Shown here in pieces: positions 24,810 to 33,125 of a stretch of DNA of 64,000 nt. Source of the DNA: Oscillospiraceae bacterium (GTDB taxonomy: Bacteria > Bacillota > Clostridia > Oscillospirales > Ruminococcaceae). Positions within the stretch are counted from its first letter, which is position 1, and every line of letters begins with the position of its first letter. A program made the translations under genes and the position numbers. The notes under the pieces are model-generated. The model did not search any database. It worked only from the letters and a program-made list of their open reading frames with translations, and was not told where the DNA came from. The stretch is taken from contig JAQUYD010000006.1 of NCBI GenBank assembly GCA_028692035.1, positions 1 through 64,000 of the forward strand. The letters are read 5' to 3'.

Positions 24810-25757
24810 ATGTTCCGGAAAAAATACCTTTGGGCAGTGGTCTATAGTGTTCTTTTAACGGCCTTTACCACTTATGTAGCGTTAGACACCTTTGTCATTG
24901 CCCGGGTTTATACAATGGTTCAGCCGGCTCAAAAGCAAACGGAGCCGTCGGCCCCGTCAGCCGGCGTATCCGATGTCGCGCAGAGCGTTGCTGATTCCAG
25001 CAGCCTTTCAGAAACCGGCGTTCCGGTGGTTTCTGAAAATACCTATCACGACGATCACATTGCCATTACCCTGACAGAATACCGGGAATACAACACGAGC
25101 ATCTATGTAGCTGATGTACAGCTTTCCTCCGCAGCGTATCTGCAAACAGCTCTCGCGCAGGATGCTTATGGCCGGAATGTGACCGAGAAAACTTCGGAAA
25201 TCGCGGCGCGCAACGGGGCGATCCTGGCGGTGAATGGAGATTATTACGGTTCCCAGGAATCAGGCTATGTAATCCGTGGCGGCGTGCTTTATCGGGAGAG
25301 CGTCTCCAACGGGCAGGAGGATCTGGTCATTTATGAAGACGGCTCCTTTGGAATCATCACCGAAGGGGAGGTTTCCGCCGCGTCGCTGCTGGCTGACGGC
25401 GCCAGGGAGGTTCTGTCCTTCGGCCCGGCGCTGATTGTGGACGGGGCCGTGGCGGTGACCGAGGACGAGGAAGTGGGAAAAGCCAAAACCAGTAATCCCC
25501 GCACTGCCATCGGCGTTGTGGACGATTTGCACTACCTTTTTGTGGTCTCGGATGGGCGGACCGATGCAAGCGAGGGCTTGACCCTTTATCAGTTGGCTAG
25601 TTTTATGGAGTCGCTGGGCGCCAACAGTGCCTATAATCTGGATGGCGGCGGTTCTTCTACCTTGTATTTTAACGGGGAGATCGTCAACCACCCCACTACG
25701 AATGGGAACCGCATCCAAGAGAGGAGCGTGAGCGATATTGTCTATATCGGAGATTGA
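24810..25757 (+). CDS. Phosphodiester glycosidase (NAGPA domain), membrane anchored
   Basis: A 315-residue exported protein with a single N-terminal membrane segment (WAVVYSVLLTAFTTYVALD) and a low-complexity Ser/Ala/Pro linker to about residue 75. The catalytic domain shows AVNGDYYG, then RTAIGVVDDLHYLFVVSDGR and YNLDGGGSSTLYFNGEIVN, which are signatures of the phosphodiester glycosidase family. It probably trims phosphate-linked sugars on surface polymers. It follows DUF368 by 12 bp and overlaps the next membrane gene by 20 bp. Confidence 0.85.
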   Translation: MFRKKYLWAVVYSVLLTAFTTYVALDTFVIARVYTMVQPAQKQTEPSAPSAGVSDVAQSVADSSSLSETGVPVVSENTYHDDHIAITLTEYREYNTSIYVADVQLSSAAYLQTALAQDAYGRNVTEKTSEIAARNGAILAVNGDYYGSQESGYVIRGGVLYRESVSNGQEDLVIYEDGSFGIITEGEVSAASLLADGAREVLSFGPALIVDGAVAVTEDEEVGKAKTSNPRTAIGVVDDLHYLFVVSDGRTDASEGLTLYQLASFMESLGANSAYNLDGGGSSTLYFNGEIVNHPTTNGNRIQERSVSDIVYIGD

Positions 25758-26157
25758 CAGGCCAAAAAAGCGCCTGCTCAAAACGGCTTTTGTGTATCTG
25801 CTGCTTTCGCTGCTTTGTGCGCTGTTCGGGATGTTGTACGAACAGTTTAGCCATGAAGTGTACTCCAATTATATGATCTATGCCTTTGCTTTCCCGCTGG
25901 GCGGCGGTGCGTTTCCAAGTTTGGGGATAGCGCTGTTTTGCCGGCGTGCGCTGCCCGGGCGGGCCGCGCAAAACTTATACCATTCGGGTATCGCCGCCCT
26001 GACGGTGGGGAGCATTTTCCAAGGGGCCTTGGAAATCTACGGCACAACCAATGGTCTGATCTGTGTTTATTGGTACGCCGGGCTGGGATTTGTCTGTCTC
26101 GGAATCCTGTGCTATGCATGGGAACGCTTCTCTCACGGTGCGGAAAGCACCCGCTGA
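25738..26157 (+). CDS. Four-helix membrane protein, unknown
   Basis: A 139-residue protein with four hydrophobic segments, near 15-35, 45-68, 80-100 and 108-128. It starts MSISEIDRPKKRLL within the end of the glycosidase gene. No family was recognised. Position at the end of the envelope operon and before a strong terminator suggests a small membrane accessory protein. No enzymatic residues stand out. Confidence 0.65.
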   Translation: MSISEIDRPKKRLLKTAFVYLLLSLLCALFGMLYEQFSHEVYSNYMIYAFAFPLGGGAFPSLGIALFCRRALPGRAAQNLYHSGIAALTVGSIFQGALEIYGTTNGLICVYWYAGLGFVCLGILCYAWERFSHGAESTR

Positions 26158-26182
26158 GACAGCGCTTCCCCGGTCAAAAATA

Positions 26183-26228
26183 CCCAAAAAGGAAAGGGAT
26201 GCTCTCCGGCATTCCTTTCCTTTTTGGG
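26183..26228 (+). terminator. Strong hairpin ending the envelope operon
   Basis: A 15-bp perfect stem CCCAAAAAGGAAAGG / CCTTTCCTTTTTGGG with a 16-base loop, 25 bp after the last stop. The T-rich right arm is in the stem itself. Confidence 0.75.
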
Positions 26229-26270
26229 TTAAAACTATGCTGGACCCCCTCTTCCTTTTTTACAAAAAGG

Positions 26271-26279
26271 TGCTATAAT
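26271..26279 (+). promoter_or_regulatory. Extended -10 promoter before the DMT transporter
   Basis: TGC-TATAAT at 26271-26279 without a good -35, about 50 bp upstream of the ATG and just after the preceding terminator. Confidence 0.5.
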
Positions 26280-26330
26280 GGCTTCGGAAAACCCTATCAT
26301 TTTTATCAAAAGAGAGGGGAAGAGGATCGG

Positions 26331-27194
26331 ATGTCCCAATCAAAAAACGGACCTTTCTTGATTTTTCTCGGTTCGGTATGCTTTAGCCTCGGCGGGTTGT
26401 TCACCAAACTTCTTCCGTGGCAGGCCCTATCCATCGGCTCAGGGCGGTGCATTCTGTCCACCATTCTGATCGGCTGTTTTATGGTTAGCCAAAAGCACCG
26501 GCTGGTGTTTAACAAAACGGTGCTTTTCGGCGGGTTTTGTCTTTGCGGCACGGTCACATTTTATGTGTTGGCCAATAAAATGACGTCGGCCGCCAATGCC
26601 ATTGTGCTGCAATATTCGGCGCCGATTTTTATCATCCTGTTCATGTGGCTGTTTTTCCACAACCGGCCTGGCAAATTGGATTTGGCCGCCTGCGCTGTTG
26701 TCACCGGCGGCATTGTATTGTTCTTTGTGGATGGGCTGGATGCAGGGGGGATGACGGGAAATTTGGTCGCGCTGCTCTCCGGCGTTTGCTATGCGTTGGT
26801 GTGCATGCTCAATGCCTTTCCCGGTGGGGATCCCATTTCTTCGGTATTTCTCGGGCATTTGATGAGCGCGGTGATTGGGCTGCCCAGCTTGGCGCAGGAG
26901 ACGGATTTTTCCGCCGCCGCCCTTGGCTGCATCCTCATGCTGGGCGTATTCCAACTGGGGCTGGGGTATATCCTTTTTACCAAGGGACTGGAAACTACCC
27001 AGCCGATTTCCGCCAGCTTGATTTCTACAGTCGAGCCGATTTTAAACCCGATTTTGGTCGCAGTGTTCTATGGGGAGGCGGTCACGCCCTTGGAAATGGT
27101 TGGCGGAGCGGTTGTCATTGGCGCTGTGGTAGTCTATAATATCATGAAAACCAAACAGTCACGGCAAAAAACAGGTGCGGCGGTTGACCAGTAG
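26331..27194 (+). CDS. EamA/DMT-family transporter
   Basis: A 287-residue protein with ten hydrophobic segments in two EamA repeats (first about 8-130, second about 145-270). Typical features are NAIVLQYSAPIFIILFMWLF in repeat one and SASLISTVEPILNPILVAVF in repeat two. Such proteins export small metabolites; the substrate is unknown. The ORF track starts at 25938, far upstream in another gene; ATG 26331 after AGAGGAT is the sensible start, given the TATAAT at 26274. It is a single-gene unit between two terminators. Confidence 0.88.
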   Translation: MSQSKNGPFLIFLGSVCFSLGGLFTKLLPWQALSIGSGRCILSTILIGCFMVSQKHRLVFNKTVLFGGFCLCGTVTFYVLANKMTSAANAIVLQYSAPIFIILFMWLFFHNRPGKLDLAACAVVTGGIVLFFVDGLDAGGMTGNLVALLSGVCYALVCMLNAFPGGDPISSVFLGHLMSAVIGLPSLAQETDFSAAALGCILMLGVFQLGLGYILFTKGLETTQPISASLISTVEPILNPILVAVFYGEAVTPLEMVGGAVVIGAVVVYNIMKTKQSRQKTGAAVDQ

Positions 27195-27248
27195 GGCCAA
27201 CGGCCACCTCAGATTAGAGTAGGCGGGAGCGGGTTCCCTTGTTTACAC

Positions 27249-27282
27249 AAAAAAGCCATCCGGTATTTACCGGATGGCTTTT
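27249..27282. terminator. Bidirectional terminator between transporter and DUF1292 gene
   Basis: A 15-bp perfect stem AAAAGCCATCCGGTA / TACCGGATGGCTTTT with T runs on both strands. It can end the transporter transcript and the minus-strand DUF1292 transcript. Confidence 0.8.
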
Positions 27283-27511
27283 AATAAGCAATCAAAATCC
27301 CGCCCTGCCGATTCTGCAGTTGCTAAACCCATCATAACGATAGGGTGGGTAAGACCGCCTCGCGTTTTCAAGCTCCCTTCATCCGGTAAAGCCGGGAGGT
27401 CTGCCGTCCGCCGTGAGAGCCGGAATCCCGTAGCAAGCGTGTTGGATTTATACTGTCTGCAGGTAGGTCAAACAGGGCAGGATGCCACTATTTTATGGGA
27501 TGCGGCACAGA
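27283..27511. other. Intergenic stretch, nothing supported
   Basis: The ORF 27274-27522 begins inside the terminator, has no ribosome site and resembles no protein I know. No RNA gene or repeat was seen. Confidence 0.5.
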
Positions 27512-27805
27512 TTATTCGGTAAACTCGTAATAATCCTCCAGATTTTTCATAAAAATCGCCGCAACGTCGTTAAATTCGTCTTCACTTTCAATCCCCACAA
27601 GAAATTCCTCGTCACCCTCTTGTGAATTGCGCAGGATAATCAGTTCGCCAGGCTGCCCCAGAGAATCATCGTCATAAGCGGGAATCATGGCCACATATTT
27701 GTGCCCATCTTTTTCCAGCGTGTCCAACACCTCAAAGCTGTGGGCGACGCCTTCATCATCGGTCAGGGTCAGCAGATCCGGTCCGAATTCATTTTGCTCT
27801 GCCAT
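27512..27805 (-). CDS. DUF1292 family protein
   Basis: A 97-residue highly acidic protein (start MAEQNEFGPDLLTLTDDEG) with the DUF1292 pattern: EVLDTLEKDGHKYVAMIP, then LIILRNSQEGDEEFL and an acidic C-terminus. The start at 27805 follows a GGAGG site; the ORF track start adds 17 residues. DUF1292 proteins are widespread in Firmicutes, often near the yrrK/alaS region, and their function is unknown. Here it stands alone on the minus strand. Confidence 0.85.
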   Translation of the reverse strand: MAEQNEFGPDLLTLTDDEGVAHSFEVLDTLEKDGHKYVAMIPAYDDDSLGQPGELIILRNSQEGDEEFLVGIESEDEFNDVAAIFMKNLEDYYEFTE

Positions 27806-27881
27806 TCTTTTGCCTCCAGATTCCAGGCCCGCCAAGACGAACCTTGTAAGATACACGGCGTTGCCGCTGTCTGATTATCAT

Positions 27882-27908
27882 ATTATATGATTCAGATTCA
27901 GAAGTCAA
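27882..27908 (-). promoter_or_regulatory. Possible promoter of the DUF1292 gene
   Basis: On the minus strand TTGACT (27908-27903) precedes TATAAT (27887-27882) with a short 15-bp spacer; a TAATAT two bases on would give 17 bp. Confidence 0.4.
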
Positions 27909-27967
27909 TTGGAAATAGAATTTAACCTATTTTTAATAAAAAATATAATATTTGTTCAAAAAAACAG

Positions 27968-27996
27968 TTGACATTATCTATAAAGTGTTGTATAGT
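27968..27996 (+). promoter_or_regulatory. Strong promoter for a short transcript
   Basis: TTGACA (27968-27973), 17-bp spacer, TATAGT (27991-27996). It lies about 55 bases upstream of a 29-codon ORF, and a terminator follows at 28175. Confidence 0.75.
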
Positions 27997-28050
27997 AAAG
28001 ATGCAAGAAAGAGGAAGATCAAAAGAAGAAACTGGAAGGAGGCGTTTCCC

Positions 28051-28140
28051 ATGTACTTAGATGAGCCGGTTCAGAACCTCGGCCGCGGGGTTCGTGGAGA
28101 ATACGCGGCCGCTCGGAAAGCAGTTTCTCATTTAGGATAA
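28051..28140 (+). CDS. 29-aa small ORF with a strong ribosome site, unknown
   Basis: ATG 28051 is preceded by GGAAGGAGG with good spacing. The basic peptide begins MYLDEPVQNLGRG and ends in KAVSHLG. The coding stretch contains an 8-bp inverted repeat CGGCCGCG / CGCGGCCG, so the RNA itself may fold. With promoter and terminator at hand it looks like a short self-standing gene: a small protein, a leader peptide or a dual-function RNA. The ORF track reports a longer frame with no ribosome site. No homologue is recalled. Confidence 0.5.
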   Translation: MYLDEPVQNLGRGVRGEYAAARKAVSHLG

Positions 28141-28174
28141 AGCGAGAGTACTCATTGTTTGATACTCTAAACCA

Positions 28175-28198
28175 ATCGGAGGTTGTCCGATCCTTTTT
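28175..28198 (+). terminator. Terminator of the short transcript
   Basis: ATCGGA-GGTTG-TCCGAT followed by CCTTTTT. With the promoter at 27968 it bounds an RNA of about 195 nt. Confidence 0.65.
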
Positions 28199-28435
28199 AA
28201 CAGAAACTGCAAGTCCTAACCAATAGATTTCCAAATGCAAAAGACGATTTTTCTTTTATGTAAGTGAATAGAAGACAGAAATCATTGTTCCGATAGCAAA
28301 AGCTGTTACGAGCGAGTGTTCTTTTGAAGTTTGAAGAAAGTATTGCGTCAGGCTTTACAATTCAATAAAAATTTTTTAAAAGGTGAGTCCAATGAAATAG
28401 TCAGTTGACTTCAAAGTTACAAACCAACGATTTAA
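28199..28435 (+). other. AT-rich non-coding stretch
   Basis: No gene is supported on either strand. A weak promoter-like pair (TTGCGT, then TAAAAA 17 bp on, near 28350-28375) and AAAAGGTGAG followed by ATGAAATAG (a two-codon ORF) are present. A strong terminator follows at 28436, so a short RNA may be made. Confidence 0.35.
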
Positions 28436-28466
28436 GGGATCCGGTAGAAATACCGGATCCCTTTTT
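28436..28466 (+). terminator. Strong orphan terminator
   Basis: An 11-bp perfect stem GGGATCCGGTA / TACCGGATCCC with a GAAA tetraloop and TTTTT. No gene lies directly upstream. Confidence 0.8.
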
Positions 28467-28502
28467 GTTCTCTAAAAGTCAGGAGGATCTCTGTTTCTGC
28501 AA

Positions 28503-28531
28503 TGGACAGCCTGAGCGCTTTGTGGTAAAAT
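28503..28531 (+). promoter_or_regulatory. Candidate promoter of pcrA
   Basis: TGGACA (28503-28508), 17-bp spacer, TAAAAT (28526-28531), about 100 bases before the start. Confidence 0.5.
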
Positions 28532-28637
28532 AACCGGAGAAGAAAGGCATAGACCGGTGCGACTGCCGGTTTGCCGAAGCAGAATTTTTGGCGCGCGGTG
28601 CAAATCGCCGCAAGAAATAAAGAGTGAGGTACCGGGA

Positions 28638-31013
28638 ATGGAAAATCGGTTTTATGAAGAATATATGGTGTTGAAACGCCGGATTTTGGAAAAACAGTTT
28701 GCCCGGATGAATGAGGAGCAGCTGAAAGCGGTATTTCAGGTCAAAGGGCCGCTATTGATTTTGGCAGGGGCGGGCAGCGGCAAGACCACCGTACTGGTAA
28801 ACCGGGTATCCTATCTGGTGCGGTTTGGAAACGCTTATCATAGCAAATATCTGCCCGAGCAGATTACAGAAGAGGACATGACCCTCCTGCGGCAGGCGGC
28901 GTCCGGTGGGGAGGTGGAGCCGGAACGGCTGTCTGCGATTTTGGCGGATGCGCCGCCAAAGCCCTGGAATGTGCTGGCAATCACCTTTACCAACAAGGCA
29001 GCCAACGAGCTCAAATCCCGTTTGGAACAAAGCTTGGGCCCGGTGGCGCAGGATATTACCGCCGCCACCTTTCATTCCGCTTGTGTGCGGATTTTGCGCC
29101 GGGAAATTGAGCGGCTAGGCTATTCCCGCAGCTTTACCATTTATGATACCGACGATTCGCTGAAGGTGATCAAAGAGGCGATGAAGGTGTTGAATATGGA
29201 AGAGAAGCTTTTTCCGCCCAAGTCGATCTTAAGCGCCATCGGCCGGGCAAAGGACGCGCTGCAAGGCCCGGCGGAGATGATGCGCCAGGCCGGGGCCGAT
29301 TACCGGATGGGCAGCATTGCCAGGGTGTATGAGCGATATCAAGCGGCACTCAAATCCGCCGACGCGGTGGATTTTGACGACATCATTGTGCTGACGGTGC
29401 GGCTGCTGGAACAGTTCCCGGAGGTGCTGTCGTATTATCAGAACCGGTATCGTTATATTATGGTGGACGAGTATCAGGATACCAATCACGCCCAGTACCG
29501 GCTGGTGAGCCTTTTAGCCGAGGGCCATGGCAACCTGTGCGTGGTCGGCGATGACGATCAGAGTATTTACAAATTCCGCGGCGCCACCATTGAAAATATT
29601 TTGAGCTTTGAAGAGCAGTTCGATCAGGCGAAGGTCATCCGTCTGGAACAGAATTACCGCAGCACCAAGCGGATTTTAGACGCGGCCAACGAGGTCATTG
29701 CGAACAACACCGCCCGCAAAGGGAAAAGCCTTTGGACCGGCAACGGGGAAGGGGAAAAGATCTGCCTGTACCGGGCGGGGGACGAGCGGGCGGAAGCTTT
29801 GTTTATCACCGAGGAGATCACCACCCATGTGGCGGCGGGGGACCGGTACAGCGACCATGCAGTGCTGTACCGGATGAACGCCCAGTCCGGCGAGATCGAG
29901 AAGGCGATGGTCAAGGCGGGGATTCCTTACAAGATCGTAGGCGGCCTGCGCTTTTATGAGCGCAAGGAAATCAAGGACCTTATCGCTTATTTAAGCGTTT
30001 TAAATAACCCCAACGACACCGTTCGCCTGGCCCGGATCATCAACGAGCCGAAGCGCGGCATCGGCGATGCAACGGTGGCGGCGGTGATGGAGCTGTCTGC
30101 CCAATTGGGAATCCCACCTTTGCAGGTCATGGCGGACGCGGATCAATATCAGAAGCTCCAGCGTCGTTTTGCGCCGTTGAAGGCATTTGCGGGTATGATG
30201 CAGGGGCTCATCGAAAAAGCGGTGGAGGAGCCGCTGGAGATCCTGCTGGATGCAGTGCTGGACGATACGGGGTATTTGGCCATGCTGCAGCTGCAGGGAT
30301 TTGAAGGGCAGACGCGGATTGAAAACGTCGACGAACTGCGCTCCTCCTTAATCAAATTCAACCAGGAGGCGCCGGAGGGCACCCTATCCGACTTTTTGGA
30401 GGAAGTGGCGCTGTACACCGATCTAGACCGGACCGACCTGCAGGACGACTCGGTAACCCTGATGACCATGCATTCGGCCAAAGGGCTGGAATTCCCGTAT
30501 GTGTTTGTGGCCGGCTGCGAGGAGGGAATCTTTCCCGGCCGCATGAGCATGAACTCCCCTGACGAGATCGAAGAGGAACGGCGGCTGGCCTATGTGGCCA
30601 TTACCCGGGCCAAGAAGAAGCTATACCTGACCACTGCGGCCCAGCGGATGCTGTTTGGCCAAACTTCATGGAACAAGCCTTCCCGCTTTGCCAAGGAAAT
30701 CCCTGGCGAGCTAGTAGAGCTGGTCGATACCACCGTGCAGCCCAAACGTTGGGAGGGTGGCGCCTGGGAACAGCAGGTGCCCAAAGGTACCGTCCGCACA
30801 GGGGATCTGTCTGCCGTTTCGGCGGCAGCTGCTTCCAAGCCTGCGGCGCCGCTGCATCCGGGGGATGTGGTCAACCACAAGATTTTCGGTAAGGGGACGG
30901 TGTTGTCCGCCGCAGCCATGGCCAACGACCTGCTGGTCGAAGTATCTTTCGAAAAAGTGGGCACCAAAAAACTGATGGCTAATTTTGCAAAACTGAAAAA
31001 AATCGAGGGATAG
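28638..31013 (+). CDS. pcrA: UvrD/PcrA-type DNA helicase
   Basis: SF1A 3'-5' helicase acting in repair and in clearing RecA and stalled forks. Motifs are complete: LAGAGSGKTTVLVNRV (motif I, near residue 45), ITFTNKAANELK (Ia), DEYQDTNHAQY (II), GDDDQSIYKFRGA (III), MTMHSAKGLEFPYVFV (V) and VAITRAKKKLYL (VI). The C-terminal 50 residues (GDVVNHKIFGKGTVL) form the PcrA-type tudor-like tail that binds RNA polymerase. ATG 28638 gives MENRFYEEY; the ORF track adds 27 unlikely residues. It is the usual length at 791 aa. Confidence 0.93.
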   Translation: MENRFYEEYMVLKRRILEKQFARMNEEQLKAVFQVKGPLLILAGAGSGKTTVLVNRVSYLVRFGNAYHSKYLPEQITEEDMTLLRQAASGGEVEPERLSAILADAPPKPWNVLAITFTNKAANELKSRLEQSLGPVAQDITAATFHSACVRILRREIERLGYSRSFTIYDTDDSLKVIKEAMKVLNMEEKLFPPKSILSAIGRAKDALQGPAEMMRQAGADYRMGSIARVYERYQAALKSADAVDFDDIIVLTVRLLEQFPEVLSYYQNRYRYIMVDEYQDTNHAQYRLVSLLAEGHGNLCVVGDDDQSIYKFRGATIENILSFEEQFDQAKVIRLEQNYRSTKRILDAANEVIANNTARKGKSLWTGNGEGEKICLYRAGDERAEALFITEEITTHVAAGDRYSDHAVLYRMNAQSGEIEKAMVKAGIPYKIVGGLRFYERKEIKDLIAYLSVLNNPNDTVRLARIINEPKRGIGDATVAAVMELSAQLGIPPLQVMADADQYQKLQRRFAPLKAFAGMMQGLIEKAVEEPLEILLDAVLDDTGYLAMLQLQGFEGQTRIENVDELRSSLIKFNQEAPEGTLSDFLEEVALYTDLDRTDLQDDSVTLMTMHSAKGLEFPYVFVAGCEEGIFPGRMSMNSPDEIEEERRLAYVAITRAKKKLYLTTAAQRMLFGQTSWNKPSRFAKEIPGELVELVDTTVQPKRWEGGAWEQQVPKGTVRTGDLSAVSAAAASKPAAPLHPGDVVNHKIFGKGTVLSAAAMANDLLVEVSFEKVGTKKLMANFAKLKKIEG

Positions 31014-31064
31014 GGCCGTCGGTCGGCGCCCGATCCAACGGAAGAATAGAAAGGCGGAATAAAA

Positions 31065-31844
31065 ATGCCAAAGGTAACGTTACTTTCCTATACGCCGGAG
31101 CCGGAAAAGCTGGTCGCCGCCGCTGCAAAGCTGTGCTATAGCTCCAGCAGTCCCCAAACGTTGATGGATGGGCTGACGCCGGAAAAAACCGAAAGTTTTT
31201 TGGAGATGCTGCAGGCGATGGGCCACGAAAGCCCCATCGAACATGTGTCCTTTACCTTCGGGATCGAGGGCGTATCCCGCTCCTTGCTGGCCCAGATCAC
31301 CCGGCACCGGATTGCGTCCTACAGCGTCCAGAGCCAGCGCTATGTCCGGGAAAAGGACTTTCAGTATGTCACGCCGCTGCAGATCGAGAAGATCCCCGCG
31401 GCGCTGGAATTGTACGAACAGACCATGGCCCAGATCGGCGAAAGCTACGACCGGCTGGCGGCCATGCTGAAAGAAAAGCATGTTGAAACGCTGATGGCCG
31501 AAGGGATGGATGAAAAGGCCGCCGGCCGCAAAGCGGAAAAGATGGCCATTGAAGACGCGCGTTTTGTTCTGCCCAACGCCTGCGATACCCAGATGGTGGT
31601 GACGATGAACGCCCGTAGCCTTTATAACTTTTTCCGCCACCGCTGTTGCAACCGGGCCCAGTGGGAAATCCGGGAGGTGGCCTATCAGATGTTGGCGCTG
31701 GTGCACACGGTGGCGCCAACTTTGTTCCAAAGCGCCGGGGCCCCCTGTATCTGCGGGAATTGCCCGGAGGGGAAGATGAGCTGTGGCCACCCAGATGAAG
31801 TGCGGGCGTATGACGCCATGAGAAAGGGGAACGCTACCAGATGA
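31065..31844 (+). CDS. thyX: Flavin-dependent thymidylate synthase
   Basis: Makes dTMP from dUMP using FAD and methylene-THF. The ThyX signature RHRIASYSVQSQRY (RHRxxSxxxxSxR) is near residue 82, and the second half carries NARSLYNFFRHRCCNRAQWEIRE. Length of 259 aa is normal. Start ATG 31065 follows AAAGGCGGA. Its stop overlaps the tmk start in ATGA fashion, coupling dTMP synthesis to its phosphorylation. Confidence 0.95.
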   Translation: MPKVTLLSYTPEPEKLVAAAAKLCYSSSSPQTLMDGLTPEKTESFLEMLQAMGHESPIEHVSFTFGIEGVSRSLLAQITRHRIASYSVQSQRYVREKDFQYVTPLQIEKIPAALELYEQTMAQIGESYDRLAAMLKEKHVETLMAEGMDEKAAGRKAEKMAIEDARFVLPNACDTQMVVTMNARSLYNFFRHRCCNRAQWEIREVAYQMLALVHTVAPTLFQSAGAPCICGNCPEGKMSCGHPDEVRAYDAMRKGNATR

Positions 31845-32500
31845 AACTGATCGTCATCGAGGGGCTGGACGGCAGCGGCAAGGCGACCCAGACGGCGATT
31901 TTGGCCAAGCGTTTGACAGAAATGGGCGTTCCGGTGAAAACCGTTTCCTTTCCCGATTACGAAAAACCCTGGTCCTGCCTGGTGCGAATGTACTTAGACG
32001 GGCAGTTTGGCAGCCGGCCGGAGGATGTAAGCGCTTATGCGGCGTCCAGCTTTTTTGCCATGGACCGCTTTGCCAGCTACCGAACCGGTTGGCAGAGGGA
32101 TTACGAGGCAGGCACGGTGATCCTCTGCGACCGGTATGTGGGTTCCAACGCCCTACACCAGTCGGTAAAGCTGCCGCGGGAGGAATGGGACGCTTATTTA
32201 GATTGGCTATTCGATTTTGAATACCATAAGCTGGGGCTGCCGGAACCCACGGCCACGGTGTACCTAAAGATGCACCCGGATACCTCCAAAAACCTGCTGA
32301 TCCAACGCTATGGCGGGGATGAGAGAAAAAAGGATATCCATGAAAAAAATTTAAGCTACCTGCTTTCCTGCCACGATGCGGCAGGTTATGTGGCCCAAAA
32401 ATGCGGCTGGCGGGTTGTGGAGTGCTGTGACGGGCAGAATTTGCTGTCCCGGGAAGAGGTGGCGCAGAAAGTTGCGGCTGCTTTGTCCGATTTGTTTTGA
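31841..32500 (+). CDS. tmk: Thymidylate kinase
   Basis: Phosphorylates dTMP to dTDP. The P-loop is EGLDGSGKATQT near residue 7, the DRY-type motif is CDRYVGSNALHQ near 94, and a lid-like basic stretch follows GGDERKKDIH. At 219 aa it is of normal length. It is translationally coupled to thyX, so the two consecutive steps to dTDP are co-expressed. Confidence 0.9.
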   Translation: MKLIVIEGLDGSGKATQTAILAKRLTEMGVPVKTVSFPDYEKPWSCLVRMYLDGQFGSRPEDVSAYAASSFFAMDRFASYRTGWQRDYEAGTVILCDRYVGSNALHQSVKLPREEWDAYLDWLFDFEYHKLGLPEPTATVYLKMHPDTSKNLLIQRYGGDERKKDIHEKNLSYLLSCHDAAGYVAQKCGWRVVECCDGQNLLSREEVAQKVAAALSDLF

Positions 32501-32517
32501 CAACACCAGGTTTTGAC

Positions 32518-32547
32518 TGGACAAATAGGGATTTGATAGGGTAAAAT
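32518..32547 (+). promoter_or_regulatory. Candidate promoter of the DJ-1 gene
   Basis: TGGACA (32518-32523), 18-bp spacer, TAAAAT (32542-32547), 40 bases before ATG 32589. Confidence 0.45.
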
Positions 32548-32588
32548 AACAAAATAGAATGTTTTACTAAGATGGGGGATCAAAAAAG

Positions 32589-33125
32589 ATGGTCTATGTG
32601 TTTTTGGCGCAGGGCTTTGAGGAAATCGAAGCGTTGGCGGTGGTGGATATCCTGCGCCGCGCGGAACTGGATGTGAAAATGGTGGGGGTGACCGGCGAGA
32701 TTGTCAGCGGCTCTCACGGGATCCTTGTAGCCTGCGATACGGTGGAAGGGGTCATTGGCCCATCCGCCGCAGAACTGATTGTGTTGCCCGGCGGTATTCC
32801 CGGCACTTTGAACCTGGAAAAATCCGCCGTGGTAAAAGAGGCGGTCCGCAGCGCGATGGAGGACAACCGCTATATCGGCGCCATCTGCGCCGCACCGTCC
32901 ATTTTAGGGCATATGGGGTATCTGGACGATCGGGAAGTTACCTGCTACCCGGGCTTTGAGTCCCAGATGCCAAAGGCATATTACACCGGCGAAAAAGTTG
33001 TCGTTTCGGACAATATTATTACAGGAAAGGGCGCTGGCGCAGCGGTGGATTTTGCACTAAAACTGGTGGAAATAATGATATCACCGGAGCGCGCCAAAAC
33101 GTTGAGAGAGTCGCTGCAATGTTAA
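32589..33125 (+). CDS. DJ-1/PfpI family protein (YajL-like)
   Basis: A 178-residue class I glutamine amidotransferase-fold protein of the DJ-1 group. It has the N-terminal FLAQGFEEIEALAVVDILRR, an acidic E at the active site, and the nucleophile elbow IGAICAAPSILG with Cys near residue 99. Such proteins act as glyoxalase or protein-repair enzymes, or are simply labelled ThiJ. Substrate is unknown. It overlaps the next gene by 7 bp. Confidence 0.88.
   Translation: MVYVFLAQGFEEIEALAVVDILRRAELDVKMVGVTGEIVSGSHGILVACDTVEGVIGPSAAELIVLPGGIPGTLNLEKSAVVKEAVRSAMEDNRYIGAICAAPSILGHMGYLDDREVTCYPGFESQMPKAYYTGEKVVVSDNIITGKGAGAAVDFALKLVEIMISPERAKTLRESLQC

Noticed and set aside
25938-26330. Long N-terminal extension of the DMT transporter in the ORF track
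   Set aside because: It overlaps the previous gene and a strong terminator; the family start and promoter fit ATG 26331.
27274-27522. 82-codon ORF after the DMT transporter
   Set aside because: It starts within a terminator stem and has no ribosome site or protein-like pattern.
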